Source: Stomoxys calcitrans
Taxonomy: Eukaryota; Arthropoda; Insecta; Diptera; Muscidae
Reading direction: 5' to 3'
Assembly: GCF_963082655.1 (NCBI RefSeq)
Contig: NC_081552.1
Span: 193,654,098-193,718,097 of the forward strand
DNA: 64,000 nucleotides
Part shown: positions 1-10,352 of the stretch, one piece after another
Layout of the letters: every line of letters starts with the position of its first letter
Numbering within the stretch: the stretch's first letter is position 1
The notes under the pieces: model-generated
Told to the model about the DNA's origin: nothing
The model's database searches: none
The model's input: only the letters and a program-made list of their open reading frames with translations
Translations under genes and position numbers: made by a program

Positions 1-624
1 CGCTACGGTGTCCCATATCGGGCTCAAGAAAACTGGAGTCTGGAGTGGAACTGTTATGGAGTATCTGAACGAGGTCATTCGGAAGGCACGCCAAACGGGA
101 CCTGCCATGTAGAACGAACCGCACACCGGGACTGAAGGTACTCAAAAAGGGCTCTTTGACAAGGCGAAGGGTGAGAGAGAGAGAGAGAGAGAGAGAAAAC
201 ATCAGAGGGCTGTTACAAATCTAATGTAACCATGGGCAGGACTTCAAGAAGAAGTCAGGAAGTACTTAGAGGAACTTCTGAGGGGAATTGTAGGGAACTT
301 GCGATAATGAATGAAGTGCTACGTTCAGTTAATCAATTGGGGACTTCAGTTTACGTGCATTATATATAGGCCCCTAGGGTAGCCTAGCGTATCGATAAGT
401 ATTTCCACCATCTCCTGGTTGCTCTCGGTGTAAGTAGACGAGGAGGGCGGAAAGGAGGCTCTAGGTTAAGCAAATTGCTGTCTAAGGATTCCAGTACACT
501 AAGTACACTGGGTAAAGGTCCCACGGTGGCCTATAAGAAATGCAAGGGAATTGGAGTCCCAAAAGATTTTGTTACGGAGTAACTGAACGAAGTAACTTGC
601 CGCGTGGGGCCAACTAATATGAGT
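1..624. other. Unassigned sequence, no gene recognised
   Basis: No convincing open reading frame or known element was recognised. The stretch contains a GA microsatellite and otherwise moderately AT-rich sequence. It may be the end of a repeat that starts left of the window. Confidence 0.4.
173..196. repeat. (GA)n microsatellite
   Basis: An uninterrupted run of GA dinucleotides, 24 bases long. Confidence 0.9.
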
Positions 625-692
625 GGACACCGGAATTTAAGAACCTTACTTGGCACAGTTGTTGAAAGTCATAATAGAACATCACATGTAAG
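625..692 (-). repeat. Family B fragment
   Basis: Matches the internal unit of family B on the minus strand (TTGGCACAGTTGTTGAAAGT followed by CATAATAGAACA), joined abruptly to the start of a family A element. Confidence 0.6.
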
Positions 693-2420
693 ATTTCAGT
701 CCGTATGTCTGTTGAAATCACGCTACAGTCTTCAAAAATAGAGATATTGAGCTGAAACCTTGCACAGATTCTTTTTTTGTCCATAAGCAGGTTAAGTTCG
801 AAGATGGGCTATATCGGACTATATCCTGATATAGCCCCCATATAGACCGATCCGCCGATTTAGGGTCTTAGGCAAATAAAAGCCACATTTCTTATCCGAT
901 TTTGCTGAAATTTGGGACAGTGAGCTGTGTTAGGCCCTTCGACATCCTTCGTCAATTTGGCTCAAATCGGTTTAGATTTGGATATAGCTGCCATATAGAC
1001 CGATCCCCCGATTTAGGGTCTTAGGCCCATAAAAGCCAAATTTATTATCCGATTTTGTTGAAATTTGGGACAGTGAGTTGTGTTTGTCTCTTCGGCATCC
1101 CACGTCAATTTTGCCCAGATCGGTCTACATTTGGATATAGCTGCCTTATAGACCGATCCTCCAATTTAGGGTCTTAGGCCCATAAAAGCCACATTTTGTA
1201 TCCGATTTTGCTGAAATTTGGGACAGTGAGTTGTGTTAGGCCCTTCGATATCCTTCGTCAATTTGTCTCAAATCGGTTTAGATTTGGATATAGCTGCCAT
1301 ATACACCGATCCCCCGATTTAGGGTCTTAGGGTCATAAAAGCCACGTTTATTAACCGATCATGCTGAAATTTGAGACAGTGAATTGTGTTAGGCCCATCG
1401 ACATCCCACATCAATTTTGCCCAGATCGGTCTACATTTGGATATAGCTGCCATATAGACGGATTCTCCGATTTAGGGTCTTAGGCCCATAAAAGCCACAT
1501 TTTTTATTCGATTTTGCTGAAATTTGGGACAGTGAGTTTTGTTTGTCCCTTCGACATCCTCCATCAATTTGGCCCTGATCGGTCCAGATTTGGCTATAGC
1601 TGCCAAATTGACCGATCGACCGATTTAATGTTAAAGGCCCACAAAAGCCACATTTTTAATCCGATTTTGCTGAAATTTGGGACAGTGAGTTGTGTTGGAC
1701 CCTCCGACATCCTTCTTCAGTTTCACTCAGATCTGTCCAGATTTGGATATAGCTGCCATATAGACCGATCGGTTTTTGGGGCCAGAAAAAGCGCATTTAT
1801 TGCCCGATGTCGCCGAAATTTTGGACAGTGAGTTGTGTTGGGCCCTTCGAAATCCATCTTCAAGTTGTCACAGATCGGTCCAGATTTGGATATAGCTGCC
1901 ATATAGACCGATCTCTCGATTTAATATTTTGGGCCCATAAAAGGTGCATTTTTTATCCGATGATGACGAAATTTGGGACATAGAGTTATGTTAAGCCCCT
2001 CCACATATCTCTGCAATTTGGTCTAGATCGATCAAGATTTACATATAGCTGCCATATAGACCGATATCTCGATTTAAAGTCTTGGCCCCAAAAAAGGCGC
2101 ATTTATAATCCGATTTAACTGAAATTTGACACATTTGCTTATGTTAGGCTTTTCGACATCCGTGTTGTATATGGTTCAGATCGGTTTATTTTTGGATATA
2201 GCTACTTAAAAGACCAATAGTTTGTTATACATAATTGAACAATGACTTGTACTTAATAGTATTTGGTCCAAATCGGATCATATTTCGATATAACTGCTAT
2301 GGGACATAAGGTATGCAACTTCACTGGATTTTGATGAAAGGTGGTTTACATATATACCCGAGGTGGTGGGTATTCAAAGTTCGGCCCGGCCGAACTTAAC
2401 GCCTTTTTACTTGTTTTTTT
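691..2420 (+). repeat. Family A tandem-repeat element, head-truncated
   Basis: It begins inside the (GTCY)n block (GTCCGTATGTCTGTTG), continues with a fixed leader, then about eight diverged units of roughly 153-180 bp, each with a GCTGAAATTTGGGACAGTGA core and a TATAGCTGCCATATAGACCG segment. It ends with GAGGTGGTGGGTAT, a GC-rich palindrome and CGCCTTTTTACTTG. The small reading frames inside the units are by-products of the repeat. The layout resembles Helentron-derived DINE/mini-me elements with central tandem repeats. Confidence 0.75.
2377..2397. other. Terminal palindrome of the family A element
   Basis: A perfect inverted repeat: 10-base arms, AAGTTCGGCC and GGCCGAACTT, around a single central C. 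The same motif, more or less decayed, lies near the end of most family A and B copies in the window. A short hairpin near the 3' end is a known feature of Helitron and Helentron elements. Confidence 0.75.
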
Positions 2421-2658
2421 CTTAATTTTCTCCCACTGTGCGATAGGCCACATGGATATAAAACACAGCTAATGATTATTGCGGAAGCTGTATTGTCTAT
2501 ACATTCTCTGACTACCTAATGTACCCTATCGTACTAGGTTTGGATCTTCTGTAGCCTAGAGGCCAGGATTTTTTTCTGGAGCCATTTTCAGCACACCCTT
2601 ATGAATTCTTAACTTAGACTTAAAGATTACCGAGTCCTATACACATAAAGCCCATTTC

Positions 2659-2936
2659 CGGGAGGCTACTGTAGCACAGAGGTCAGCAGGTCGGCCTATG
2701 GCACTGAATGAGTGGTTTCGAATCGTGAGGGGATTATCAAAAAAAATTTTCCCCTGTGGTTATCCCCTCTTATGCTGGCGACATTTATGAGTTACTGTGC
2801 CATGTAAAACCTTCTCCCCAAAGAGGTATGGCATTGTGCCAAGCCGTTCGAACTCGGCTATGTTGAATCGGACAACACCCATTGATATGTAAGAAGTTTT
2901 CCCCTGTTCCCTTATGGTACGTTCATGGGCAAACTA
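2659..2936 (+). mobile_element. tRNA-derived SINE, diverged copy
   Basis: The sequence has an A-box-like GTAGCACAGAGGTCAGC near 2671 and a B-box-like GGTTTCGAATCG at 2714-2725. It then follows the same body as the better copy at 35785-36056: a CCCCTGTGGTTATCCCCTC segment, ATGTAAAACCTTCTCCCC, TTGATATGTAAGAAG and CATGGGCAAAC. Its box spacing fits an RNA polymerase III promoter, but it is not a tRNA gene because no cloverleaf can be formed from the rest. Confidence 0.7.
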
Positions 2937-3452
2937 GTCCAAAATATAGACTCAATGCTTTATTTGACTCCTTCAGTTCATTTAAGGCTCATTGGGCTCG
3001 CGGGTATGAAGAAATTTGTATGGGAAAATTATCATCATTTTACTTGTTTTGGCAAATTTCAAAAACAGATGAATGCTTTTGAAAGCATTTCATTTTATGC
3101 TGAAGCAACGAGTTGCTAGGCCACAACGACCATGCTTCAAGGTTATGCTGCTCCACTTTCCAAAGGATGCACTGCATGGAATAACAATGAATTCGGTCTT
3201 GCTGTTTTCATTTTAGCTTTTTTCATTATAAAAAAGCTCCATTGGTGTTCTTTCAACACTAGATAACAGAAAGTTGTAGTTGATCCATATGTCGAGAACT
3301 TTCATTCTCTTTAAGTTACAAAAAAATTTCCCCCCCAACTGAAAGAAGAAGGCAGTAAAATTACATTTCAGAGTTTCATGTTTGTGGGTCATGGCTGTGA
3401 CTGAAAATGACAGCTTGCGAGCGAGATGTTTTTAATCATAGAAATTATTTTT
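2937..3452. other. Unassigned sequence
   Basis: No gene or clear repeat was recognised. Two overlapping short open frames here are under 70 codons and have no family features. Confidence 0.35.
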
Positions 3453-3454
3453 TA

Positions 3455-3660
3455 TACCCTCCATCATAGGATGGGAGGGGTATATAAATTTCGTCATTCC
3501 GTTTGAAACACATGGAAATATTGTTCTGATACCCAAATCTTGATCGACTTAACATCCTCAGTCGATTTAGCCATATTTGTCCGTCTGTCGACAGCTAACT
3601 TTCAAAGGAGTAAAGCTAGGCGCTTGAAATTTTGTTGGGATAGTAAATGGGCTATACCGG
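3455..3660 (+). repeat. Family B element, left part, split by a Jockey insertion
   Basis: It starts with TATACCCTCCATCATAGG and contains the conserved linker, GTCCGTCTGTCGACAG and AAAGCTAGGCGCTTGAAA. Its last 14 bases (3647-3660) match 10890-10903 with two mismatches. That is the target-site duplication of the Jockey element between them. The element resumes at 10890. Confidence 0.75.
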
Positions 3661-4999
3661 GTGGACCTAGTCCTTAGAGACTGGATAAACCATATGCTAA
3701 GGAACAGGTGGATAAATTGGGTGTCCCATGGCATAAATATAAGGGAGAAAGTGGCACAGGGCACGCCACAGGGGGGCATTTTAAAGCCACTCCTAAGGGT
3801 GACCACCATAAATGACCTATTACGAATGCTGACTGAGGAGGGATTTGAACCCGTTTGATACGCAGACTATGTTATTATACTTCTAAGGGGTAAGGATCCG
3901 AACGAGCTATGCAGACAAGTCGAAAGGGTCTTGTGTATGGCATATGACTGGGCTAGACCCAGAAGTCTCAATGTTAACCCAGAGAAGACTGAAATATGCC
4001 TATTCACGAGGAAGACAAAGGTGGGCCAATTTAACGCACCACATTTCCTCAATAAAACGATTTCGATATCTGACAAGGTCAAATACTTAGGTGTGATCTT
4101 TAGGACAGGAAACTAAATTGGAAGTGTCACATTCAGGACTGTACTGAGAAGGCTCACAGGTGTTGGGCAATATGCTGCTCGAAATGGAGCCGGAATCCTA
4201 GGATAGTCCGCTGGCTCTACAAGAGCGTGATTAGACCAATACTTGCTTACGCCTCAGTAGTTTGGTGGACTGCTATGGAGAAAAAGTGCAAAATAAGGAC
4301 CATACAACAGGTTCAGAGAACATGGTGTCTTGGCATAGGCGGGGCAATGAGGACTGGAGACTATTCTAGATATCCGACCCATTGACATACAGGTTAAGTG
4401 TGAGGCAGCCACTGCGGCTATGAGACTTAAGGCGATGGGAGAATGGATTGAGGATGGGAGCAGCTCATACCATCGCGGTATAATTGAGGCGACGATATTA
4501 AACCTGGAAGAAAAAGAAGAGGTTTCCGACGGGTACCTGAGATGAACCTTAAAGTCGAATGCAAGACACTGCTGTCATCGGCACAGTCTTGGATTGAAGG
4601 AACCCTAGTATTGCCATCTGGAAGATAATGTTACACGGATGGAACAGAACAGAGAGGGCCTAGGGGTTTACAGTGAGAACCCAGGGGCTGAGAACTGTTT
4701 TAGACTGCCTGACCATAATACGGTCCTGCAGGCGGAGATCCGGGCGATCACGTAATGCGTGAAGTGGTGTGGTGCTAACGCAAGGACGTCGAGTGTGAAC
4801 ATTTTTACCGACAGTAAAATTGCCATAAGGTCAATAACAATCAGAAGGGGAAGGGTCACGAACAGCCTTGCATTGTAAGAAGGAGTGTAACGCCTTCTCT
4901 GAGGATGGGAAAATCCACATCGTTTGGGTGCCGGGCCATAACGGAGTAAGGGCAAATGAAAGGACAGACGATTTGGCGGTGAAGGCCAGAGGACTGCCG
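3661..4999 (+). mobile_element. Jockey-type non-LTR retrotransposon, 5'-truncated, first part
   Basis: The + strand, with stops and frameshifts, reads as a reverse transcriptase and RNase H. Visible parts are the finger/palm segment VLRDWINHMLRNRWINWVSH, the motif QGTPQGG near 3757-3777, the segment LNVNPEKTEICLFTRKTK and KVKYLGVIF ending near 4100, then an RNase H start YTDG near 4632 and VWVPGHNGVRANERTDDLA near 4925-4980. The 5' end (endonuclease and early RT) is missing, as is common after abortive target-primed reverse transcription. The element is cut at 5000 by the Transib-like transposon and continues at 10353 in the same frame. A 14-base imperfect target duplication flanks the whole. 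It is a dead copy, since several stops interrupt the RT region. Confidence 0.85.
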
Positions 5000-6430
5000 C
5001 ACAGTGGGCCAAATGGCAAAAAAATTGGAAATAAGTCTACAACTTTTTATCTGTTGATTTTAGCCATACAAAATGTTCTAGACATTTGTAGAGGAGGACA
5101 TAGGCTTTCAGAAAAGTGCTGTTGTTGGTCCATATCTTTAATACAGGGTGAGCTACAGGGTGTCAAAGTTGACCACTTTTGACTTCTCCAAGCTTCTGGG
5201 GGCCATAACTTTTGATCTACTCAACCGATTTACATGATTTAGGACTCTAGAGAAAGAGCTTGACAAGATCTAAAAAACTTATGCATAAAGTACCATGCCA
5301 TCGTGTACTGTTAAGGAGTTATGAATTGTTTAATTTTAAAATATGAAAATTTGGCCTTGGTTTTTTTCAGTGTTTTTTAAATAACTCCGTCAATTTTAAA
5401 GCTATAAACTTCATACTTCACACAAATTATGCCAGCATATGTGTGCATAAAATACAAAAGGAATCACGTGAATATCTTTGGCGGTTTAAAAATGGCATCG
5501 TTTTCAATATGAAAAATATTTTTTTTGTCAAAAAATTGCAAAATTTTTCAAAAAAGATACTCCCATTTCCTTTAAGTTTTCGCAAACTTTGGCCGTCAAA
5601 GCATTATCATTTCTTTCCATTTTCACAAAGTCGAGGTATTAAGAAAAGTTTTAAGTGCTAATTTGGCTAATTTCGATATCAAACAACACCGTTATCTTAA
5701 GACCAAAATGGCCAATTTTTTTACTAAACTTCAAAAGTTTCTCACTGGAAAAAAAGTTCCACGGGGATTTTTTCGCTTTTTTTGAACTTAAATGAAAGCT
5801 TAAAATGTTCCCAACATTTTAAGGTATGTCTCGCCATATCCTAGCCATAAATGAGATCGTAGCGATCAAAATACTGAAAAAAGTCAATTTTCAAGTAGTG
5901 CTATATTCATTGCTAAAAAACAAGTATTACGTCACATTTTATTGCAAAGATGTTAAATAAACTTTTATTTGGTAACACTTCTTCTACAAAACACAAAAAG
6001 AATCATGGAAATATCTCTATTCTATTCCATTTTATGGAACCGGCAATAAAAAAGTCAATTTTTCAAAAAAGTCGAATTTCCCAAATTTTGTTTTTGTTGT
6101 CCTAATTGCACATGACACACTATAGCCATATTTACGCAACATACCTTATCGTAAAGGAAATTTTCATACCTTTCCAACAATGTATAAAACATTTCTCAAC
6201 TCGGATTCTATCTACTCTAAAATTCATTTACACTTCATTAAACTCTATATAAAAATGTCTATTTGTGAAATGGAACCTTATATGGGGCCTACACTAAAAC
6301 ATTGATAGATTTGCCCAGGGTTTACAATACAAATGTGTTAGAATAAAAAAAGGTCTCCTGCCAAAGTTTAAAAAAATTGGAATAAAAATATGTGTTTTAG
6401 AGCGAAAACACTTCGCATCGGCGTGCGTTT
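5000..6430 (+). repeat. Left terminal inverted repeat of the Transib-like element
   Basis: Begins with CACAGTGGGCCAAATGGC and ends with GGCGTGCGTTT. I compared it with the reverse complement of 8917-10347 at several points along its length and saw no difference. Both arms are 1431 bp. An A-rich run follows 12 bases after the heptamer (5018-5024), loosely recalling the 12-base spacer and A-rich nonamer of a recombination signal, but the nonamer match is weak. A 72-codon open frame at 5443-5661 recurs identically in the other arm and has no recognisable family. Confidence 0.9.
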
Positions 6431-6478
6431 ATATGTATATTAGCTACTCCCAAAATAAAAAAGCATTTTAGTTTTGTA

Positions 6479-6946
6479 TTATTTGATTTTATTCTCTACC
6501 AAATAATCTAAGGTATCAAAATTTAAAAGCTCTTTAATTTGAATGGCATCGGGATCGTCCTTATCTATATCGTCACATATTTTTGGTAGCCATTTAGTTC
6601 TGATGCTGTATAGTACCGGATCAGACGATAACAATAAATATTGAAGTAAATCATAATTTTGGTTAAATTTGGTGCTCTTTCGGGTATTGAAAAGCCGGAA
6701 CTGTTTAACATCTCTATTACGGGATTCCTGAGCTTCTTCTGTAAGTTCTCCTAACGGAAGTATGTTGTATTCCACAATTTCCTTGCCATGATGTAAGACT
6801 TTATGTACTGTCGGTGTTAAAGCTTTCCACGAATATAAATCAGATAAAATGTTTTTTGTGTCATTACTATAAGCTTCAAATTTGGTTGAATTTATCATCT
6901 TTTTGCTATTGATTACAGCCAAAATCACTTTGAATCGTCTTAGCAA
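6479..6946 (-). CDS. RAG1/Transib-like transposase, C-terminal part (after a frameshift)
   Basis: These 155 codons continue the transposase of 6940-8520 in another frame. Within it, HKVLHH (His48 and His53) aligns with the zinc-binding histidines of RAG1 (HKTLAH in human RAG1). EEAQESRNR aligns with the RAG1 segment holding the third catalytic residue, with Glu74 here in the place of Glu962. The sequence upstream of these motifs reads sensibly from the first codons, so the methionine at the frame start is probably not a real initiation site. The two frames overlap by seven bases. A one-base loss (or a -1 shift) near 6940-6946 explains the break. The local sequence is not a classical slippery heptamer, so mutation or sequencing error is more likely than programmed frameshifting. 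The frame stops 49 bp from the left inverted arm. Confidence 0.85.
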   Translation of the reverse strand: MLRRFKVILAVINSKKMINSTKFEAYSNDTKNILSDLYSWKALTPTVHKVLHHGKEIVEYNILPLGELTEEAQESRNRDVKQFRLFNTRKSTKFNQNYDLLQYLLLSSDPVLYSIRTKWLPKICDDIDKDDPDAIQIKELLNFDTLDYLVENKIK

Positions 6947-8520
6947 GTTTCATCAAGACCGGTTATTTTAGATGTCGATACGGGGTCCTCAAAAAACCGC
7001 CTTGCCGAGTTGCCATCATTTGTGCTTCCGTATCCGTAAAGAGGTTTATCTATTATAAGTCCCTTTTGTTTAAACTCCAACTGGATTCGATTCTTCTCTT
7101 CCTGCCTCATTTTGTGAAGATCTTGGTTGTTTCTAGCAGAGACATCGCGGTTTCCAGGGCTAGTCCGATATTTAAGGTCATACGATAAATGCAAACAATA
7201 CTCCATGAATCGAATTCTACAGTGCAGGGGCGAAATACCGAAATTGAGCGCATTTTCGTTTACTAAATTTTCATCAGACTTGTCCTCGAATTGCCCATTC
7301 TTCTTGCCACAAATATTGCATCTCCAATTGGACATAACGCCAGTTAATGCGTTTGCCACCTTTCCATCGATCATAGTGAGTTGTAGTTGAAACGAAACTT
7401 TTATATTTCTTCCCAATTGGTTTATAACAATCATGGGTAATGCAGCAATTTCTTCCTTTATTTCGTTCACCAAAGATCGTGTTGTGTTCCGGTCTTCCTT
7501 TGTATACTCAAACCGAATTGGGCGACATAAATATTTTGACCCAGGTGTTCTATTTATCCATATATCTTGAAATGCATTTTCTTTCGATGATGAAGATTGG
7601 TCCTTGTACAATCTCATTCTCAATGGTACTAATGATGCCATGAAAATTGATGCGAAGTTGGCATCTATTTCTGTTTGTTGCTTATATTCGGAAAATCCAG
7701 ATGATCCATCACAACCCCATTTGCTGATCAAAACCACTTCGGAATTATTACATGTGTTCAACTGTTCTTCAGTAAAATTAGAAATAATTCTAACAGCTGT
7801 ATTTTCAACAAGATCAGCAAGTTTCACTCTTGCTTTTAATTCGTCCACGTATATATTTGATGGCACCATTTTCGTCCTGGTGTTGTACAATTTATGTTTT
7901 GAGAGTAAACAACCCCATCCTTTTTCACGAAGAGCCTTCCTCATTGTTGAGTATTTGTTTCTTGAGAGGCCTAGGTTCAAAATCAGGGCCAGTGCATCTT
8001 CCTCCGTGAATTCTGTAGTCGATTTTGGAGTTGGAATACTTTCTACCATTCTCTTTACCCTTTTCGGAGATGCTAATGGTAAAACATCGACAATTCGTCC
8101 AACATTTTTTGGTTGTGTTTTTAACAATGCTGTTTTGAACGTATCTTTTATTAAATTTGGCGGATGTGCCGCCAATAGTTCCTCTTGTTTTTTCTTTTTG
8201 GTTTTCTCCGTAACTTCGTCGTATGCTTTGCTAGGCCGGCCGGGAATCAGCGGTTTAATTTCAATAAGTAGATCCGATTTCAGCCACTTCTCATACATTT
8301 TGAAAAACTTGATTTTTGCGAATGAACATTCTGGCAACCTTCTCTCAAATGATTTGTAGAATTTTTCAAGTTTGTCTAAAGCGTCTTTATTTAGCCTTAT
8401 TCCATATATGTGGTCCAAAGTGTAAACAAGTTCCTTAAATGACTCCGTGTATGATTTGGAATCATTTTTGATGTCCCATACAATTTTCGAAAGAGTGGAA
8501 TACTTCAGTATGACTTCCAT
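6940..8520 (-). CDS. RAG1/Transib-like transposase, N-terminal and core part
   Basis: A DDE-type recombinase predicted to nick and join DNA at the CACAGTG ends in the nucleus. The frame has 526 codons. Residues 90-115 hold a basic segment starting GRPSKAY and rich in lysine, as in Transib proteins. Residues 268-281 contain WGCDGSSGFSEYKQ, where Asp271 matches the first catalytic Asp (RAG1 ESCDGMGDVSE, Asp600). Residues 381-390, LTMIDGKVAN, carry Asp385 at the second catalytic position (RAG1 Asp708). CNIC (Cys401, Cys404) matches the RAG1 zinc cysteines, and PLHCRIRFMEY near 431 and the SARRFFED segment near 505 match later core segments. The third acid and the zinc histidines are in the next frame (6479-6946). 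Joined length is about 680 residues, normal for Transib. The start at 8520 is the first Met of a long open frame; an upstream AT-rich tract near 8831-8845 could serve as promoter. No RAG1 RING or nonamer-binding N-terminal region is seen. Confidence 0.88.
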   Translation of the reverse strand: MEVILKYSTLSKIVWDIKNDSKSYTESFKELVYTLDHIYGIRLNKDALDKLEKFYKSFERRLPECSFAKIKFFKMYEKWLKSDLLIEIKPLIPGRPSKAYDEVTEKTKKKKQEELLAAHPPNLIKDTFKTALLKTQPKNVGRIVDVLPLASPKRVKRMVESIPTPKSTTEFTEEDALALILNLGLSRNKYSTMRKALREKGWGCLLSKHKLYNTRTKMVPSNIYVDELKARVKLADLVENTAVRIISNFTEEQLNTCNNSEVVLISKWGCDGSSGFSEYKQQTEIDANFASIFMASLVPLRMRLYKDQSSSSKENAFQDIWINRTPGSKYLCRPIRFEYTKEDRNTTRSLVNEIKEEIAALPMIVINQLGRNIKVSFQLQLTMIDGKVANALTGVMSNWRCNICGKKNGQFEDKSDENLVNENALNFGISPLHCRIRFMEYCLHLSYDLKYRTSPGNRDVSARNNQDLHKMRQEEKNRIQLEFKQKGLIIDKPLYGYGSTNDGNSARRFFEDPVSTSKITGLDETC

Positions 8521-8916
8521 AACTTATAAATGTCCTTTACGCCTCTACAAAATATAATGAAGAAAATTTGGATTTTGTTCAAATATTTATGCAATATATT
8601 CACAATTAATGACCCATTTCAGGTATCAGACGCAATCGTAAAAAGGGGTCCAAAGTGCCTCTTTTTACTTACTCTTCTATAATTATTTACCTGGACTCGA
8701 ATTTGGTTAAAAAAAATGACAATGAATTTTTTATGGGTAGGTTTTTTCACATTCATTGATACGGTGGATTTCCTGGGAATTCGACATAGCGAAACAGGTA
8801 ACATTTGTCTGCATCAAATCTTAACACAAATATATATATATATGCAGGTATATTTCTAGGTTACTTTTTATTCAAAAATCATCAGCTTACATTAAAAATA
8901 GATGTAGGTACTATAC
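8521..8916. other. Internal leader of the Transib-like element
   Basis: Non-coding DNA between the transposase start and the right inverted arm. It holds a TATATATATATA tract at about 8831-8845, on the upstream side of the minus-strand transposase, which could act as a promoter. No further gene and no RAG2-like sequence was seen. Confidence 0.5.
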
Positions 8917-10347
8917 AAACGCACGCCGATGCGAAGTGTTTTCGCTCTAAAACACATATTTTTATTCCAATTTTTTTAAACTTTGGCAGGAGACCTTTTT
9001 TTATTCTAACACATTTGTATTGTAAACCCTGGGCAAATCTATCAATGTTTTAGTGTAGGCCCCATATAAGGTTCCATTTCACAAATAGACATTTTTATAT
9101 AGAGTTTAATGAAGTGTAAATGAATTTTAGAGTAGATAGAATCCGAGTTGAGAAATGTTTTATACATTGTTGGAAAGGTATGAAAATTTCCTTTACGATA
9201 AGGTATGTTGCGTAAATATGGCTATAGTGTGTCATGTGCAATTAGGACAACAAAAACAAAATTTGGGAAATTCGACTTTTTTGAAAAATTGACTTTTTTA
9301 TTGCCGGTTCCATAAAATGGAATAGAATAGAGATATTTCCATGATTCTTTTTGTGTTTTGTAGAAGAAGTGTTACCAAATAAAAGTTTATTTAACATCTT
9401 TGCAATAAAATGTGACGTAATACTTGTTTTTTAGCAATGAATATAGCACTACTTGAAAATTGACTTTTTTCAGTATTTTGATCGCTACGATCTCATTTAT
9501 GGCTAGGATATGGCGAGACATACCTTAAAATGTTGGGAACATTTTAAGCTTTCATTTAAGTTCAAAAAAAGCGAAAAAATCCCCGTGGAACTTTTTTTCC
9601 AGTGAGAAACTTTTGAAGTTTAGTAAAAAAATTGGCCATTTTGGTCTTAAGATAACGGTGTTGTTTGATATCGAAATTAGCCAAATTAGCACTTAAAACT
9701 TTTCTTAATACCTCGACTTTGTGAAAATGGAAAGAAATGATAATGCTTTGACGGCCAAAGTTTGCGAAAACTTAAAGGAAATGGGAGTATCTTTTTTGAA
9801 AAATTTTGCAATTTTTTGACAAAAAAAATATTTTTCATATTGAAAACGATGCCATTTTTAAACCGCCAAAGATATTCACGTGATTCCTTTTGTATTTTAT
9901 GCACACATATGCTGGCATAATTTGTGTGAAGTATGAAGTTTATAGCTTTAAAATTGACGGAGTTATTTAAAAAACACTGAAAAAAACCAAGGCCAAATTT
10001 TCATATTTTAAAATTAAACAATTCATAACTCCTTAACAGTACACGATGGCATGGTACTTTATGCATAAGTTTTTTAGATCTTGTCAAGCTCTTTCTCTAG
10101 AGTCCTAAATCATGTAAATCGGTTGAGTAGATCAAAAGTTATGGCCCCCAGAAGCTTGGAGAAGTCAAAAGTGGTCAACTTTGACACCCTGTAGCTCACC
10201 CTGTATTAAAGATATGGACCAACAACAGCACTTTTCTGAAAGCCTATGTCCTCCTCTACAAATGTCTAGAACATTTTGTATGGCTAAAATCAACAGATAA
10301 AAAGTTGTAGACTTATTTCCAATTTTTTTGCCATTTGGCCCACTGTG
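8917..10347 (-). repeat. Right terminal inverted repeat of the Transib-like element
   Basis: Reverse complement of the left arm over 1431 bp. It ends CACTGTG at 10341-10347, followed directly by the duplicated target TGCCG (10348-10352). Confidence 0.9.
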
Positions 10348-10352
10348 TGCCG

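Larger units (their letters stand above)
5000..10347 (-). mobile_element. RAG1/Transib-superfamily DNA transposon with 1.4-kb inverted repeats
   Basis: This 5348-bp element has ends reading CACAGTG inward on both sides (5000-5006, and the complement CACTGTG at 10341-10347). It is flanked by the perfect 5-bp duplication TGCCG (4995-4999 and 10348-10352). Its two arms, 5000-6430 and 8917-10347, are each 1431 bp and look identical. The middle encodes one minus-strand transposase with RAG1/Transib core residues. Transib elements are known for 5-bp target duplications and termini of the CACWATG type related to the RAG recombination signal heptamer, so family, ends and duplication agree. The unusual point is the arm length, because Transib inverted repeats are normally tens of bases. 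No RAG2-like (kelch) frame is present. It sits inside a Jockey RNase H frame, which is restored when the element and one TGCCG are removed. The near-identical arms suggest a recent insertion or arm-to-arm gene conversion. Confidence 0.92.

Noticed and set aside
5000..5027. A full 12-spacer recombination signal (heptamer, spacer, nonamer) at the transposon end
   Set aside because: The heptamer is exact, but the A-rich stretch after 12 bases matches the nonamer at only about five of nine positions, which an AT-rich sequence could give by chance.
5443..5661. A 72-codon open frame, repeated identically at 9686-9904 on the other strand
   Set aside because: It lies wholly within the inverted arms, is composed mainly of Lys, Phe and Asn codons from AT-rich DNA, and shows no domain. 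The duplication follows from the arms and is not evidence of a gene.
7127..7390. An 87-codon plus-strand frame
   Set aside because: It is antisense to the transposase core and shows no family features.
7604..8359. A 251-codon frame on the plus strand
   Set aside because: It is antisense to the transposase, whose minus-strand frame has recognisable catalytic motifs. The plus frame has none.
8521..8916. Search for a RAG2-like partner gene in the Transib-like element
   Set aside because: Neither strand holds a long frame or kelch-type repeats in the space between the transposase and the right arm.
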